Below are positions 1-8,317 of a stretch of 64,000 nt of DNA, in pieces; the first letter of the stretch is position 1, and each line of letters starts with the position of its first letter. Source of the DNA: Acetobacter farinalis. GTDB lineage: Bacteria > Pseudomonadota > Alphaproteobacteria > Acetobacterales > Acetobacteraceae. The stretch covers positions 186,001 through 250,000 of the forward strand of contig NZ_JAPIUX010000003.1 of assembly GCF_026240015.1 (NCBI RefSeq). The letters are read 5' to 3'. The translations under genes were made by a program, and so were the position numbers. Below the pieces are notes generated by a model, which saw nothing but the letters and a program-made list of their open reading frames with translations, was not told the DNA's origin and ran no database searches.

Positions 1-616
1 CAAGTGGGAAAAGTTCAAGGCAGGCCACGCCTTCCGCCAGCTGTCCGCCGATGGCGAACGCGCCATGGCAGATATCGCCAAAGCGCGTGAAACGCTTGCC
101 TCCGGCAAGACCGATGCAGCCATTCCTGCCCTGTACGATGCCAAAAAACGCCTGACAGCCGCCGACAAGGCCGGGAAGAAATTTGATGCGGCGGAAAGCC
201 AGCTTCAGCCCGCCCCGCAGCATCCGGCCTCTCCCTCCCATACGCCCGTAACCACGCCGACCACGTGGATTCCTGTGGGTGGTGAATTTATTGCCTCTGA
301 AACTCTGGCTCCGGAAAAGAAGGCCGCCATTGCCACAGCAAACGGCCAGCTTAAAACCGGACAGCCCGATCAGGCCGCCCAGACCATGGAAGTTGTCGGT
401 GAAGACGCTGATTTCATTGTCGCCCTCGCCCCGCTGGCCCAGACACAGGGCGCGCTGAACCGCGCAACAGTCTTCGCGGAAGGCAAGCACGCGCCGGAAG
501 CCGTCGCAGCGCTTGACGAGATCCTCAATGGTCTTGTCTTCGTCTCAGAAGGGTTCATCGCTACAGCCATCCCCGACCACGGGCACGGCAAGACTCCCGC
601 AAAATCCAAGAACTAA
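1..616 (+). CDS. YfdX-family protein, 5' end outside window
   Basis: The reading frame is open from the first bases of the window and ends at the stop at 614-616, so this is the C-terminal part (about 204 residues) of a longer protein. The alternating Lys/Ala-rich helices, the segment TTWIPVGGEFIASETL and the later part with ALDEILNGLVFVSEG resemble the YfdX family, periplasmic stress-linked proteins best known from the E. coli EvgA acid-response regulon. The start and any signal peptide lie upstream. The internal ATG at 65 is not the start, because homologous-looking sequence continues in frame before it. The biochemical role of YfdX is not established. The family call is from recognition, not a search. 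Confidence 0.7.
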   Translation, partial: KWEKFKAGHAFRQLSADGERAMADIAKARETLASGKTDAAIPALYDAKKRLTAADKAGKKFDAAESQLQPAPQHPASPSHTPVTTPTTWIPVGGEFIASETLAPEKKAAIATANGQLKTGQPDQAAQTMEVVGEDADFIVALAPLAQTQGALNRATVFAEGKHAPEAVAALDEILNGLVFVSEGFIATAIPDHGHGKTPAKSKN

Positions 617-632
617 GCATTTTGGTGGTCCA

Positions 633-657
633 GCGGCGGGGCATGTCCCCCCGCCGC
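633..657. terminator. GC-rich hairpin between convergent genes
   Basis: GCGGCGGG at 633-640 pairs with CCCGCCGC at 650-657 around a short loop. It lies between the yfdX-like gene and gpsA, which converge. There is no T-run, so it may be a weak or Rho-assisted terminator. Confidence 0.35.
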
Positions 658-710
658 CGGGCCTGCCATGATGCTGGTCTGGAGTTCAGGCACTCCGCTC
701 TTTTGCCTGA

Positions 711-1682
711 TCAATCAATTCTTTTCATTTCAGGCCCCGCAGGCCGCGCAAGAAGCTGCTCAACCAGATCCTGCAAAGGCACACGGCCTGTCACGATAGC
801 CGCCACGGCATCCATCACGGGCACACTCACCTGATGGCGGCAGGCCAGTCTGGCAAGCGCCTGCGCTGTTACAACCCCTTCCGCAACACCGCCCGCTATA
901 CGCTCGGCCTCCTGTGGGGAGAGCCCTTGCCCCAGCGCATGGCCCACGCGAAAATTGCGGGATGACGTGCCCGTACATGTCAGGAGCAGGTCTCCCATAC
1001 CGGACAGGCCGGAAATGGTGGCGGCATTGCCCCCCAGCACCTGCGCCAGACGGCTGATTTCTGCCAGCCCACGCGTTACAAGGGCGGCGCGTGCATTCTC
1101 GCCAAGCCCCGCCCCGATCGTCACACCTGCCGCAATGGCGATAACATTTTTGGCCGCCCCGCCAAGCTGCACGCCGATGGTATCGGTGCTGTCATACAAC
1201 CGGAAAGCGGGCGTTCCGAGACCATCCGCCAGAGCGCGTGCAAGCCCGCCTTCTCTGGCGGCAAGCACAGCCGCAGCAGGCAGACCCTCAGCAATTTCAT
1301 GTGCAAAATTGGGGCCGGAGAGCACGGCTCCGGCATGGCCGGGCTTTACGCGCTCAAGACTATCAAGCGGAAAATGCAGGTTTTCCGGCTCAACGCCTTT
1401 GCAGCACAAAATAATCGGGGACTGTGTGTCCAGCTGTGCCAGTATGCCGGGCAGATGCTGCATGGGCACGGCCACAAGCGTCATATCCGCCTGCACAGTC
1501 AGCGCATCCGTCACGGTTATAGTCTCAGGAAGAGGATAGGCGCTCAGCCGCGGCATGGCCCCGCTGGCAAGGCGCGCGGCAGGAGTCCGCGCCCAGAGAT
1601 GAACAGCCGCCCCGGTTCTGGCCGCATGGAGAGCCAGTGCCGTACCCCAGGCCCCGGCCCCGATCACCGCAATGCGTTTCAT
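711..1682 (-). CDS. gpsA: Glycerol-3-phosphate dehydrogenase [NAD(P)+]
   Basis: Reduces dihydroxyacetone phosphate to sn-glycerol 3-phosphate in the cytosol, the entry step of phospholipid synthesis. The 323 residues match the family length. The N-terminal Rossmann motif GAGAWG is at residues 8-13, the substrate-binding stretch LSGPNFAHEIAEGLP at 121-135, the catalytic lysine in GGAAKN at about 178, and the late motif SGMGDLLLTCTG is present. Start is the ATG at 1680-1682. It converges with the yfdX-type gene and stands alone on this strand; the tRNA-Ser gene lies upstream in the same orientation. Confidence 0.95.
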   Translation of the reverse strand: MKRIAVIGAGAWGTALALHAARTGAAVHLWARTPAARLASGAMPRLSAYPLPETITVTDALTVQADMTLVAVPMQHLPGILAQLDTQSPIILCCKGVEPENLHFPLDSLERVKPGHAGAVLSGPNFAHEIAEGLPAAAVLAAREGGLARALADGLGTPAFRLYDSTDTIGVQLGGAAKNVIAIAAGVTIGAGLGENARAALVTRGLAEISRLAQVLGGNAATISGLSGMGDLLLTCTGTSSRNFRVGHALGQGLSPQEAERIAGGVAEGVVTAQALARLACRHQVSVPVMDAVAAIVTGRVPLQDLVEQLLARPAGPEMKRID

Positions 1683-1853
1683 GTCAGGACCACCTCCAGC
1701 AGAACAAGCATCATGCCCATCTCACCAGACAGGTGATGAGCCTTCCTTGAAAGGCTTTAAAGAATTCTACGGAATTATGCCACGGAAGACCACGAGGCAG
1801 GGAAAGCCACTTTCCGGAGAATACTGAGAATTTCAGGGATTTTCTTTATCTGA

Positions 1854-1943
1854 TGGCGGAAGGGGTGGGATTCGAACCCACGGTACGGTTACCCGCACGC
1901 CAGTTTTCAAGACTGGAGCCTTCAACCACTCGGCCACCCTTCC
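1854..1943 (-). tRNA. tRNA-Ser (anticodon UGA)
   Basis: Read on the minus strand, the gene begins GGAAGGG, which pairs with CCCTTCC in the acceptor stem, and the 3' CCA is encoded at 1854-1856. The anticodon loop CTTGAAA gives anticodon UGA (serine codon UCA). The long variable arm typical of a class II tRNA lies between the anticodon stem and the T arm, which carries GGTTCGAATCC. Length is 90 nt including CCA. The weak ORFs crossing it are not genes. Confidence 0.96.
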
Positions 1944-2099
1944 TGCACCAGAATGAGTGCCTTATAAACACGGTCGTGCTGGCTGTCCAGCGGGTGAAAA
2001 AGCCTTTTGTCTTTCCTGTTTCCGCTCCTCGCGGGTTGCTCTAACCGGCCCGGAGTTGTAGAAGCCCGGTCTTTAACCCCATCCATTCAGGGACGAGTT

Positions 2100-2666
2100 A
2101 TGAAACAGCAGGCGAACCTGATCCGGGCCGGACAGGTCATCGAGCATGATGGCCGTCGCTGGACGGTGCTCAAACAGCAGATCATCACCCCCGGCAAGGG
2201 CGGCGCGTTCATCCAGGTGGAAATGCGCGACCTCAAGACCGGCAACAAAACCAACGAACGCTGGCGTACAGCCGACAGTGTCGAGCGCCTGATGACCGAG
2301 GACAGGGAATATCTGTATTCCTACACCGATGGTGCGTCTCTGGTGCTGATGGACCCTGAAACGTTCGAACAGAGCATGATCCCTGTTGATCTGCTGGGTG
2401 ACCAGGCACCGTTCCTGCAGGACAACATGACCATCAACGTTCACCTTGTGGAAGGTGATCCGGTCGGGGTTGAACTGCCGCCGCACGTCACGCTGGAAAT
2501 TATTGAGGCTGATCCGGTGGTCAAAGGCCAGACGGCAAGCTCTTCCTACAAGCCCGCAGTGCTCTCCAATGGTGTGAAAACCATGGTGCCGCCCTTCATT
2601 GAAGCCGGCGAGCGCATTGTTGTCCGGACTGAAGACGCCTCTTACGTCGAACGCGCCAAAGACTGA
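2100..2666 (+). CDS. efp: Translation elongation factor P
   Basis: EF-P binds stalled ribosomes between the P and E sites and relieves pausing at polyproline stretches. The 188-residue product has the KOW-like N domain followed by two OB folds. The loop TPGKGGAF carries Lys33, the position that is beta-lysylated in many proteobacteria; no modifying enzyme is in this window. The frame is open back to 2007, but the ATG at 2100 follows a GGACGAG ribosome-binding site and begins with the expected MKQQANLIRAG. suhB follows 33 bases downstream on the same strand, a common order in this group, so the two are probably co-transcribed. Confidence 0.95.
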   Translation: MKQQANLIRAGQVIEHDGRRWTVLKQQIITPGKGGAFIQVEMRDLKTGNKTNERWRTADSVERLMTEDREYLYSYTDGASLVLMDPETFEQSMIPVDLLGDQAPFLQDNMTINVHLVEGDPVGVELPPHVTLEIIEADPVVKGQTASSSYKPAVLSNGVKTMVPPFIEAGERIVVRTEDASYVERAKD

Positions 2667-2699
2667 TCTTTCGCATTACTCCAGACAGGACAAAACATC

Positions 2700-3536
2700 G
2701 TGGCCATGCGTCTTTCTCCCGTCATGACGGTGATGCAATCCGCTGCCCAGAAGGCAGCCAAGCGTCTTCTGCGCGATTTCAATGAAGTCGAGCAGCTTCA
2801 GGTCAGCATCAAGGGACCGGGTGACTTTGTTTCTCAGGCAGACCTTCGTGCAGAGCAGACTCTGCGCGAGGAACTGGAGCGAGCCCGCCCAGGCTATGCC
2901 TTCCTGATGGAGGAATCTGGCGAGTCCGGTGGTGAAAACTGGACATGGCGCTGGATTGTGGACCCGCTGGACGGCACGACCAACTTCCTGCACGGCATTC
3001 CGCACTGGGCCATTTCCATCGGTCTTCAGCGCCGCATGCCGGATGGCCGGATCGAACTGGCTGCCGGGCTGGTCTACAACCCTGCCGCCAACGAGATGTT
3101 CTGGGCGGAAAAAGGCACGGGCGCGTTTCTCAATGAGCGCCGCATCCGTGTTTCCGCGCGGCGGGACATGCAGGAATCCGTTTTTGCAACCGGCATTCCG
3201 TTTGCAAAGGTGCCTGCCCGCCAGCGCCTCCCGTTTGCCCGCGTCATGGGGAACCTCATGCCGCGCGTTGCGGGAATCCGTCGCTTTGGTGCCGCCGCAC
3301 TCGATCTCGCATGGGTCGCGGCTGGCCGGTATGAAGGCTACTGGGAATTCGGCATCAAGCCGTGGGATTGCGCAGCGGGCATCCTGATCGTGCGTGAAGC
3401 AGGCGGACAGGTGACTGACCCGGCCGGTCTGGATCTGGATACCATGCCTGATGATGTCATGATCGTGGCTGGCAACGGCATCATGCACAAAAAGCTGCTT
3501 GAGATTGTTGCAGACAGCCTGACAGACCAGCCCTGA
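2700..3536 (+). CDS. suhB: Inositol monophosphatase family protein (SuhB-like)
   Basis: Mg-dependent phosphatase of the inositol monophosphatase family; bacterial SuhB also acts in rRNA transcription antitermination. Metal-binding motifs are visible: EESGE at about 71-75, WIVDPLDGTTNFLHG at 85-99, and PWDCAAG near residue 222 with the following REAGG. Length (278 residues) fits. The start is the GTG at 2700 (MAMRLSP), with the ATG at 2706 as an alternative; a CAGGACA stretch precedes both. It sits directly behind efp. A strong terminator follows at 3547-3588. Confidence 0.92.
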   Translation: MAMRLSPVMTVMQSAAQKAAKRLLRDFNEVEQLQVSIKGPGDFVSQADLRAEQTLREELERARPGYAFLMEESGESGGENWTWRWIVDPLDGTTNFLHGIPHWAISIGLQRRMPDGRIELAAGLVYNPAANEMFWAEKGTGAFLNERRIRVSARRDMQESVFATGIPFAKVPARQRLPFARVMGNLMPRVAGIRRFGAAALDLAWVAAGRYEGYWEFGIKPWDCAAGILIVREAGGQVTDPAGLDLDTMPDDVMIVAGNGIMHKKLLEIVADSLTDQP

Positions 3537-3546
3537 GTCACCGCTG

Positions 3547-3588
3547 AAAAGGCGACAGACTTCCCCTGCAGGCAGGAGTCGCCTTTTT
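3547..3588 (+). terminator. Rho-independent terminator after suhB
   Basis: AAAAGGCGAC at 3547-3556 pairs perfectly with GTCGCCTTTT at 3578-3587 and the second arm runs into a T-tract. It closes the efp-suhB unit. Confidence 0.85.
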
Positions 3589-3633
3589 ACACCCCCTAGC
3601 CACACACGCCAGATTGCGTAAGGTGGACCCTCC

Positions 3634-6600
3634 ATGCAGGCCTCCTTCCCCTCTGCGCACGACGCGCCCGCCATTACGGCGCATCATCGTGGCTTCTCCC
3701 TTCTGACAGAAGACGGCGAGTTTCTGACGCTCTCCGCGCCAGAACTCCGCGCCCGGCTGAGCAGCATGCCCTGCCCGCTGGTCGTTCATGCGCCGTCTTT
3801 CGCACGGAAGCTGGAGATACCCCCTCCAGGGCAACCCTCCCCCTGGCTGGACCTTCTGGAACTTTTCACCTTCGTTTATCCAGCGCGCACGGCCGCCCCC
3901 ACACCACGTGGTCTGGCTCTGGCGCTTGACATTGAGGACGGGCGGATTGGTCAGGCCGAGGCGGATCTTCTCCCCTTACTGGTCGAGACCATGCTGGCCG
4001 AACTGGCCCGCCAGAAATCCGGCCCCCATGGAGAGATGCTGGCAGCTCTTACCGTCCGGCTGGCACAGGCTGGCTGGCCCTGGGCTGGCACCGTGGCCGA
4101 AACGCTGGGACTGCCGGAAAAGCTGGACAGCAAGGGCGCCCTGCCGGAAGAAGCGCTACAGCCTGCGGATGCCCTGCGCGTGTGGCGGGTCCTGCCCAAA
4201 TGGGAGGATATCGCCCCCCGCCCCCCGCCAGCCTCACACCCCATCACGCCAGCCGAAGCCCGCGCCCGCCTGCGTTCCTTGTTAGGTGAAGGCTCGGAAA
4301 GCCGGGCCGGACAGGCCGATTTCGCAAGTGTATCCACCGCCGCGTTTGAACCGCGCATCCATCGGGGCAACCCGGCCATCGTGCTGGCGGAAGCCGGAAC
4401 AGGAACCGGGAAGACCCTTGGGTATATCGCTCCGGCCAGCGTCTGGGCACAGCGCAATGGCGGCAGTGTCTGGATCAGCACCTACACGCGCCATCTACAA
4501 CGCCAGATTGAACAGGAAACCCACCGCCTGTTCCCCGATGCCGCCACACGCAGGCATCATGTTGTTCTACGCAAAGGGCGCGAGAACTATCTCTGCCTGC
4601 TGAACATGGAAGAAGCCGTCAACAGCGCAAGCTCCCGCCCGGCTGGCGTGACCATTGCACTGGCCATGCTGGCGCGCTGGACCCGCGCCACAGCGGACGG
4701 AGATCTGCTGGGGGGAGACCTGCCCGGCTGGTTTGGAGACCTCTACGGTCAGGGGACGATCTTCGGCGTGGCGGACCGCCGCGGGGAGTGCATTCACGGC
4801 GCCTGCCCGCACTACCAGCGGTGCTTTGTAGAACACACTATCCGCCGCGCGCGGGAGGCAGATCTCGTCATTGCCAACCACGCCCTCGTCATGGCGCAGG
4901 CGGCCTATGCACAGGCCGCCATGGGGGACGATACCGAGGAAACGGAAGAAGACGGCACGCCCTCCCGCTACGTATTCGATGAAGGCCACCATCTGGCGGA
5001 CGCCGCCGACGGTGCCTTTTCAGCCGAACTGTCCGGGCTGGAAGCCGCAGAACTCCGCCGCTGGCTGCTGGGGGCCGAAGGCAGGCGCTCCCGTGCTCGC
5101 GGCCTGAAGCGGCGGCTGGATGATCTTGTTGTCGGCTTCCCGCGTCTGGAAGCGCCACTTGATGCCGCCCTTATGGCCGCCCATGCCCTGCCCGCGCCCG
5201 GCTGGTCCGCCAGACTCGCGGGCACAGATACAGCCGACGCGCCCCCGCCGGAACCACCCGCCCCTGAAGACCCGTCCGGATTGTTTCCACCCACCCCCAT
5301 CCTGCAGGAACCGGTTCTGGAAAACCCGACCGAGAGCTTCCTGCGCCTGCTCCGCCAACAGGTGCTGGCACGAAGTGAGGATCGTCGGCAGACACACCAG
5401 TATGGGGCGCTGGAATGTGACCTGCACCCGTTGATCCCGGATATGGCCGCAGCCGGACAAGCGCTGGCCCGGGCGCTCAGCCGCATTGCTGAACCCCTTC
5501 GCACCCTTGCTGAACGGTTGCAGGCACGCCTTCAGGATGATGCGGACACACTGGACAGCGTCACACGTGGCCGTATCGAAGCCATGGTGCGGGGCTTGCG
5601 TCGGCGCGCCATCAGCCGGCTGGATGCATGGATTTCCATGCTCGATACGCTTGAACAGCCCCCGCCACCGGACGTTACGCCTTCCCATATCCACTTCATC
5701 CGTCTGGACAGACGGCAGCAGCAGCGCCCGGGGGAGCATGATGTCGGGCTTCACCGCCACTGGCTGGACCCTACCATTCCCTTTGCCGCCGTCATGGCCA
5801 TGCCTGCACAGGGCATGCTCATTACATCCGCCACGCTGCGGGATCAGTCAGAAACCGCTACGGACTCCGCCCAGAGCCAGAACGAGGCAGAATCCGAGGA
5901 TGCGGAACGCGCGTGGGAAGCAGCCGAAGCTCGCACCGGGGCCAATCACTTCCCCTCCCCGGCGCTGCGCGCCAGCTTGACCAGCCCGTTTGATTATGCG
6001 CGGCAGACACGCACTTTTATTGTCACGGATGTGGACCACGCCAGCATTGCGGATCTGGCCGCGGCCTATCGCACCTTGTTTGAAGCCTCGGGCGGTGGCG
6101 GTCTGGGCCTGTTTACCGCCATCTCCAGGCTGCGCGGCGTACACAGCCGCATCGCTCCGGCACTGGAGGAAAAAGGGCTGCCCTTATACGCCCAGCATGT
6201 AGACCCCATGGATAATGCCACGCTGGTGGATATTTTCCGCACGGAGGAACATGCGTGCCTGCTCGGCACGGATGCCATGCGCGACGGTGTGGACGTACCG
6301 GGCAATGCCTTGCGTCTGGTGGTGTTTGAACGTGTGCCGTGGCCTCGCCCGGACATTCTGCACAGAGAACGCCGCATTCACCTCTCGGGAGGTGACACCA
6401 CAGGATATGATGACAGGATTGCTCGCCTGCGCCTGCGGCAGGCCTTTGGACGGCTGATCAGAAGCCAGTCAGATAAAGGTGTGTTTGTGCTTCTGGACCG
6501 GCGCACGCCATCACGCCTTCTTTCAGCGTTTCCGCCCGGCGCGGAAGTTCAGCGCATGGGGTTGGCGGACGCGGCGCGGGAGATCAGGGCGTTTTTGCCT

Positions 6601-6639
6601 GACACGCAGGCAGCCCCTGCAAGCGCGCGCGCATTTTAA
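3634..6639 (+). CDS. DinG-type ATP-dependent DNA helicase with Fe-S cluster
   Basis: A 1001-residue superfamily 2 helicase of the DinG/XPD group, expected to unwind DNA 5' to 3' and resolve R-loops or replication obstacles. Walker A (AEAGTGTGKT) is near residue 253. Four cysteines in the Fe-S position are visible: one in ENYLCLLN (about 319) and three in RRGECIHGACPHYQRC (about 383-398). The Walker B box is VFDEGHH (about 446-452). Motif VI, with RLRQAFGRLIRS, is near 930-942. The first 230 residues form an N-terminal region without helicase motifs, longer than in E. coli DinG. An acidic and Pro-rich insert occurs near 530-570. No close partner gene is adjacent. Confidence 0.88.
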   Translation: MQASFPSAHDAPAITAHHRGFSLLTEDGEFLTLSAPELRARLSSMPCPLVVHAPSFARKLEIPPPGQPSPWLDLLELFTFVYPARTAAPTPRGLALALDIEDGRIGQAEADLLPLLVETMLAELARQKSGPHGEMLAALTVRLAQAGWPWAGTVAETLGLPEKLDSKGALPEEALQPADALRVWRVLPKWEDIAPRPPPASHPITPAEARARLRSLLGEGSESRAGQADFASVSTAAFEPRIHRGNPAIVLAEAGTGTGKTLGYIAPASVWAQRNGGSVWISTYTRHLQRQIEQETHRLFPDAATRRHHVVLRKGRENYLCLLNMEEAVNSASSRPAGVTIALAMLARWTRATADGDLLGGDLPGWFGDLYGQGTIFGVADRRGECIHGACPHYQRCFVEHTIRRAREADLVIANHALVMAQAAYAQAAMGDDTEETEEDGTPSRYVFDEGHHLADAADGAFSAELSGLEAAELRRWLLGAEGRRSRARGLKRRLDDLVVGFPRLEAPLDAALMAAHALPAPGWSARLAGTDTADAPPPEPPAPEDPSGLFPPTPILQEPVLENPTESFLRLLRQQVLARSEDRRQTHQYGALECDLHPLIPDMAAAGQALARALSRIAEPLRTLAERLQARLQDDADTLDSVTRGRIEAMVRGLRRRAISRLDAWISMLDTLEQPPPPDVTPSHIHFIRLDRRQQQRPGEHDVGLHRHWLDPTIPFAAVMAMPAQGMLITSATLRDQSETATDSAQSQNEAESEDAERAWEAAEARTGANHFPSPALRASLTSPFDYARQTRTFIVTDVDHASIADLAAAYRTLFEASGGGGLGLFTAISRLRGVHSRIAPALEEKGLPLYAQHVDPMDNATLVDIFRTEEHACLLGTDAMRDGVDVPGNALRLVVFERVPWPRPDILHRERRIHLSGGDTTGYDDRIARLRLRQAFGRLIRSQSDKGVFVLLDRRTPSRLLSAFPPGAEVQRMGLADAAREIRAFLPDTQAAPASARAF

Positions 6640-6756
6640 GGCACTTCATCGCACAGTAGCGCGCAGTCCGGCTGCCAGATGGACCCCGGTAAGCAGACCA
6701 AACAGGCAGACCAAAACGCACGTCCGGGCTTTTCAGCCCTTCGTTTCAAGCAAACT

Positions 6757-6960
6757 TCAGATCGGCTTGAGTTCAGTCGCGGCGACTTTACCACGCTCGG
6801 TGACGAGTTCGTATGAGACCTTTTCGTTCTCATTCAGACCACGCAGACCGGCTGCCTGCACAGCTGTGATATGAACGAAAACATCCTTGCCCCCATCGTC
6901 GGGTGCAATGAAGCCAAAACCTTTTGTGGCATTAAACCATTTAACTGTACCGGTCGGCAT
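6757..6960 (-). CDS. Cold-shock domain protein (CspA family)
   Basis: A 67-residue single cold-shock domain that binds single-stranded nucleic acid as an RNA chaperone. It begins MPTGTVKWFNATKGFGFI, with RNP1 KGFGFI and RNP2 VFVHI. The frame stays open upstream to 7053, but homology starts at the ATG at 6958-6960. The unusually long untranslated stretch to the next gene (6961-7079) may hold its 5' leader. Several paralogues are usual in these bacteria, so no number is assigned. Confidence 0.93.
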   Translation of the reverse strand: MPTGTVKWFNATKGFGFIAPDDGGKDVFVHITAVQAAGLRGLNENEKVSYELVTERGKVAATELKPI

Positions 6961-7079
6961 AGGCGGGTAACTTTCCCTGATATCTCCTACCGGACAACCA
7001 TATGGCCGGTTACAGGATGTACTTATCGGGTCACGAAGATGCGGTCTTGTCAATCAAAATACCCGCCTTGCCCGGTGCC

Positions 7080-7757
7080 CTACCCGACATGAAAGCGCAG
7101 ATGAGCCTCCAGAAAGGCAAGACTACGCTTCTGCGCCAGCTCATAGGCGTCCCGGTCAAAATCCGCACGAAGAGGGCACCCGAAGCCATGACCCGCCCCG
7201 TCATACAGGTAAATTTCAAGTTCAGGATGGGTCGCGCGGATCAGACTCACATCTGTGTGCGGAATGCTGGCATCGGCTTCCCCAAAGTGAAGCTGAACGG
7301 GGCAGCGCGGAGTCTCATCAACGCGGGACGCAATACCGCCCCCGTACCACCCCACAGCGGCCGCGAAACTGTCCGTCCGTGAAGCTGCCTCCCACGCCAG
7401 AAGCCCGCCCCAGCAATAGCCGATGATGCCGACTTTCGCCGCGTTCAGTGCGACCGCGCAGGCTTCAAGATCCAGCAGGGCCCCGGTCAGGGATATACGG
7501 CCTCGCAAGGCCCGGCCGGTCTGAATATCGACTTTCCCATACCCCAGCTCCACTCCCGGCCTGACCCTGTCAAACAGTGCCGGGGCCAGCACGTGAAAGC
7601 CCTGCTCCGCGAATGTCTCACACACATCGCGGATATACGCATTCACACCGAAAATTTCCTGCGCCACCACAAGTGCGTAAGGCATATCGGCATTGCCTGC
7701 TTCATAGGCTGAAAATTCATGCCTGTCCGCCGCTTTCAGTCTGATGTTCTGCCCCAT
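7080..7757 (-). CDS. Dienelactone hydrolase family protein
   Basis: Alpha/beta hydrolase of the dienelactone hydrolase family, 225 residues. The Cys-Asp-His triad typical of the family is visible: nucleophile in GYCWGG, acid in HFGEADASIP, and histidine in GAGHGF. These enzymes open lactone rings of chlorocatechol-type intermediates, but many act on other esters; the natural substrate here cannot be inferred. The start is set at the ATG at 7755-7757, preceded on its strand by AAGGGAG, rather than at 7808, which would run into the groES promoter region. It is transcribed divergently from groESL. Confidence 0.85.
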   Translation of the reverse strand: MGQNIRLKAADRHEFSAYEAGNADMPYALVVAQEIFGVNAYIRDVCETFAEQGFHVLAPALFDRVRPGVELGYGKVDIQTGRALRGRISLTGALLDLEACAVALNAAKVGIIGYCWGGLLAWEAASRTDSFAAAVGWYGGGIASRVDETPRCPVQLHFGEADASIPHTDVSLIRATHPELEIYLYDGAGHGFGCPLRADFDRDAYELAQKRSLAFLEAHLRFHVG

Positions 7758-7810
7758 GATCGTACTCCCTTGAGTGTGGAAATAAACGCAAAAGAAAGTT
7801 TTCCACATTT

Positions 7811-7839
7811 CTTGACTTGGGGGGAGGACAAACCTATCT
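7811..7839 (+). promoter_or_regulatory. Putative groESL promoter
   Basis: CTTGAC at 7811-7816 and CTATCT at 7834-7839 are 17 bases apart and lie just before the CIRCE element, so HrcA bound there would cover the start of transcription. The CTTGA -35 also suits a heat-shock sigma-32 promoter of alphaproteobacteria. Inferred by inspection only. Confidence 0.5.
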
Positions 7840-7845
7840 CCTGTT

Positions 7846-7872
7846 TTGGCACTCCCGGGGTGGGAGTGCTAA
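7846..7872 (+). promoter_or_regulatory. CIRCE operator (HrcA binding site)
   Basis: TTGGCACTC at 7846-7854 and GAGTGCTAA at 7864-7872 are separated by exactly nine bases, matching the CIRCE consensus (TTAGCACTC-N9-GAGTGCTAA) with one change in the left arm. HrcA represses groESL through this element. It lies 91 bases before the groES start codon, within the expected leader. Confidence 0.93.
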
Positions 7873-7963
7873 CGCAACGCGGCGTTTTTACGCGCGGTCA
7901 ATGCCGGTGGTGTTGCTTCCTGACAAGGGCGCCGCCGCAGCAAAAAACATGGAGCGATCCATA

Positions 7964-8257
7964 ATGACGAAATTTCGTCCCTTACACGACCGGGTAGTCG
8001 TTCGTCGCCTCGCTGGCGAAGAGAAGACGGTTGGCGGCATCATCATTCCTGACACGGCCAAAGAAAAGCCGATGGAAGGCGAAGTCGTTTCCGCAGGTCC
8101 TGGCGCTCGCAATGAGCAGGGGCAGGTTGTCGCGCTTGATGTCAAGGCTGGCGACCGTGTTCTGTTCGGCAAATGGTCCGGTACGGAAGTGAAGATCGAC
8201 GGCGAAGAGCTGCTGATCATGAAAGAAAGCGACATTCTGGGCGTGATTTCCGCCTGA
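7964..8257 (+). CDS. groES: Co-chaperonin GroES
   Basis: The 97-residue GroES heptamer subunit that caps GroEL. It begins MTKFRPLHDRVVVRRL and contains the mobile-loop region GEEKTVGGIIIPDTAKEKP. The frame is open from 7817, but the ATG at 7964 is the conserved start, just behind GGAGCGATCC. groEL follows 60 bases downstream. CIRCE and a promoter precede it, so both genes are expected to be heat-inducible through HrcA. Confidence 0.98.
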   Translation: MTKFRPLHDRVVVRRLAGEEKTVGGIIIPDTAKEKPMEGEVVSAGPGARNEQGQVVALDVKAGDRVLFGKWSGTEVKIDGEELLIMKESDILGVISA

Positions 8258-8317
8258 GTGTGCCGCGCTGATCCGCTTTTCGACCTTGTAAACTGATCTC
8301 TCACAGGAGAATTTGAT

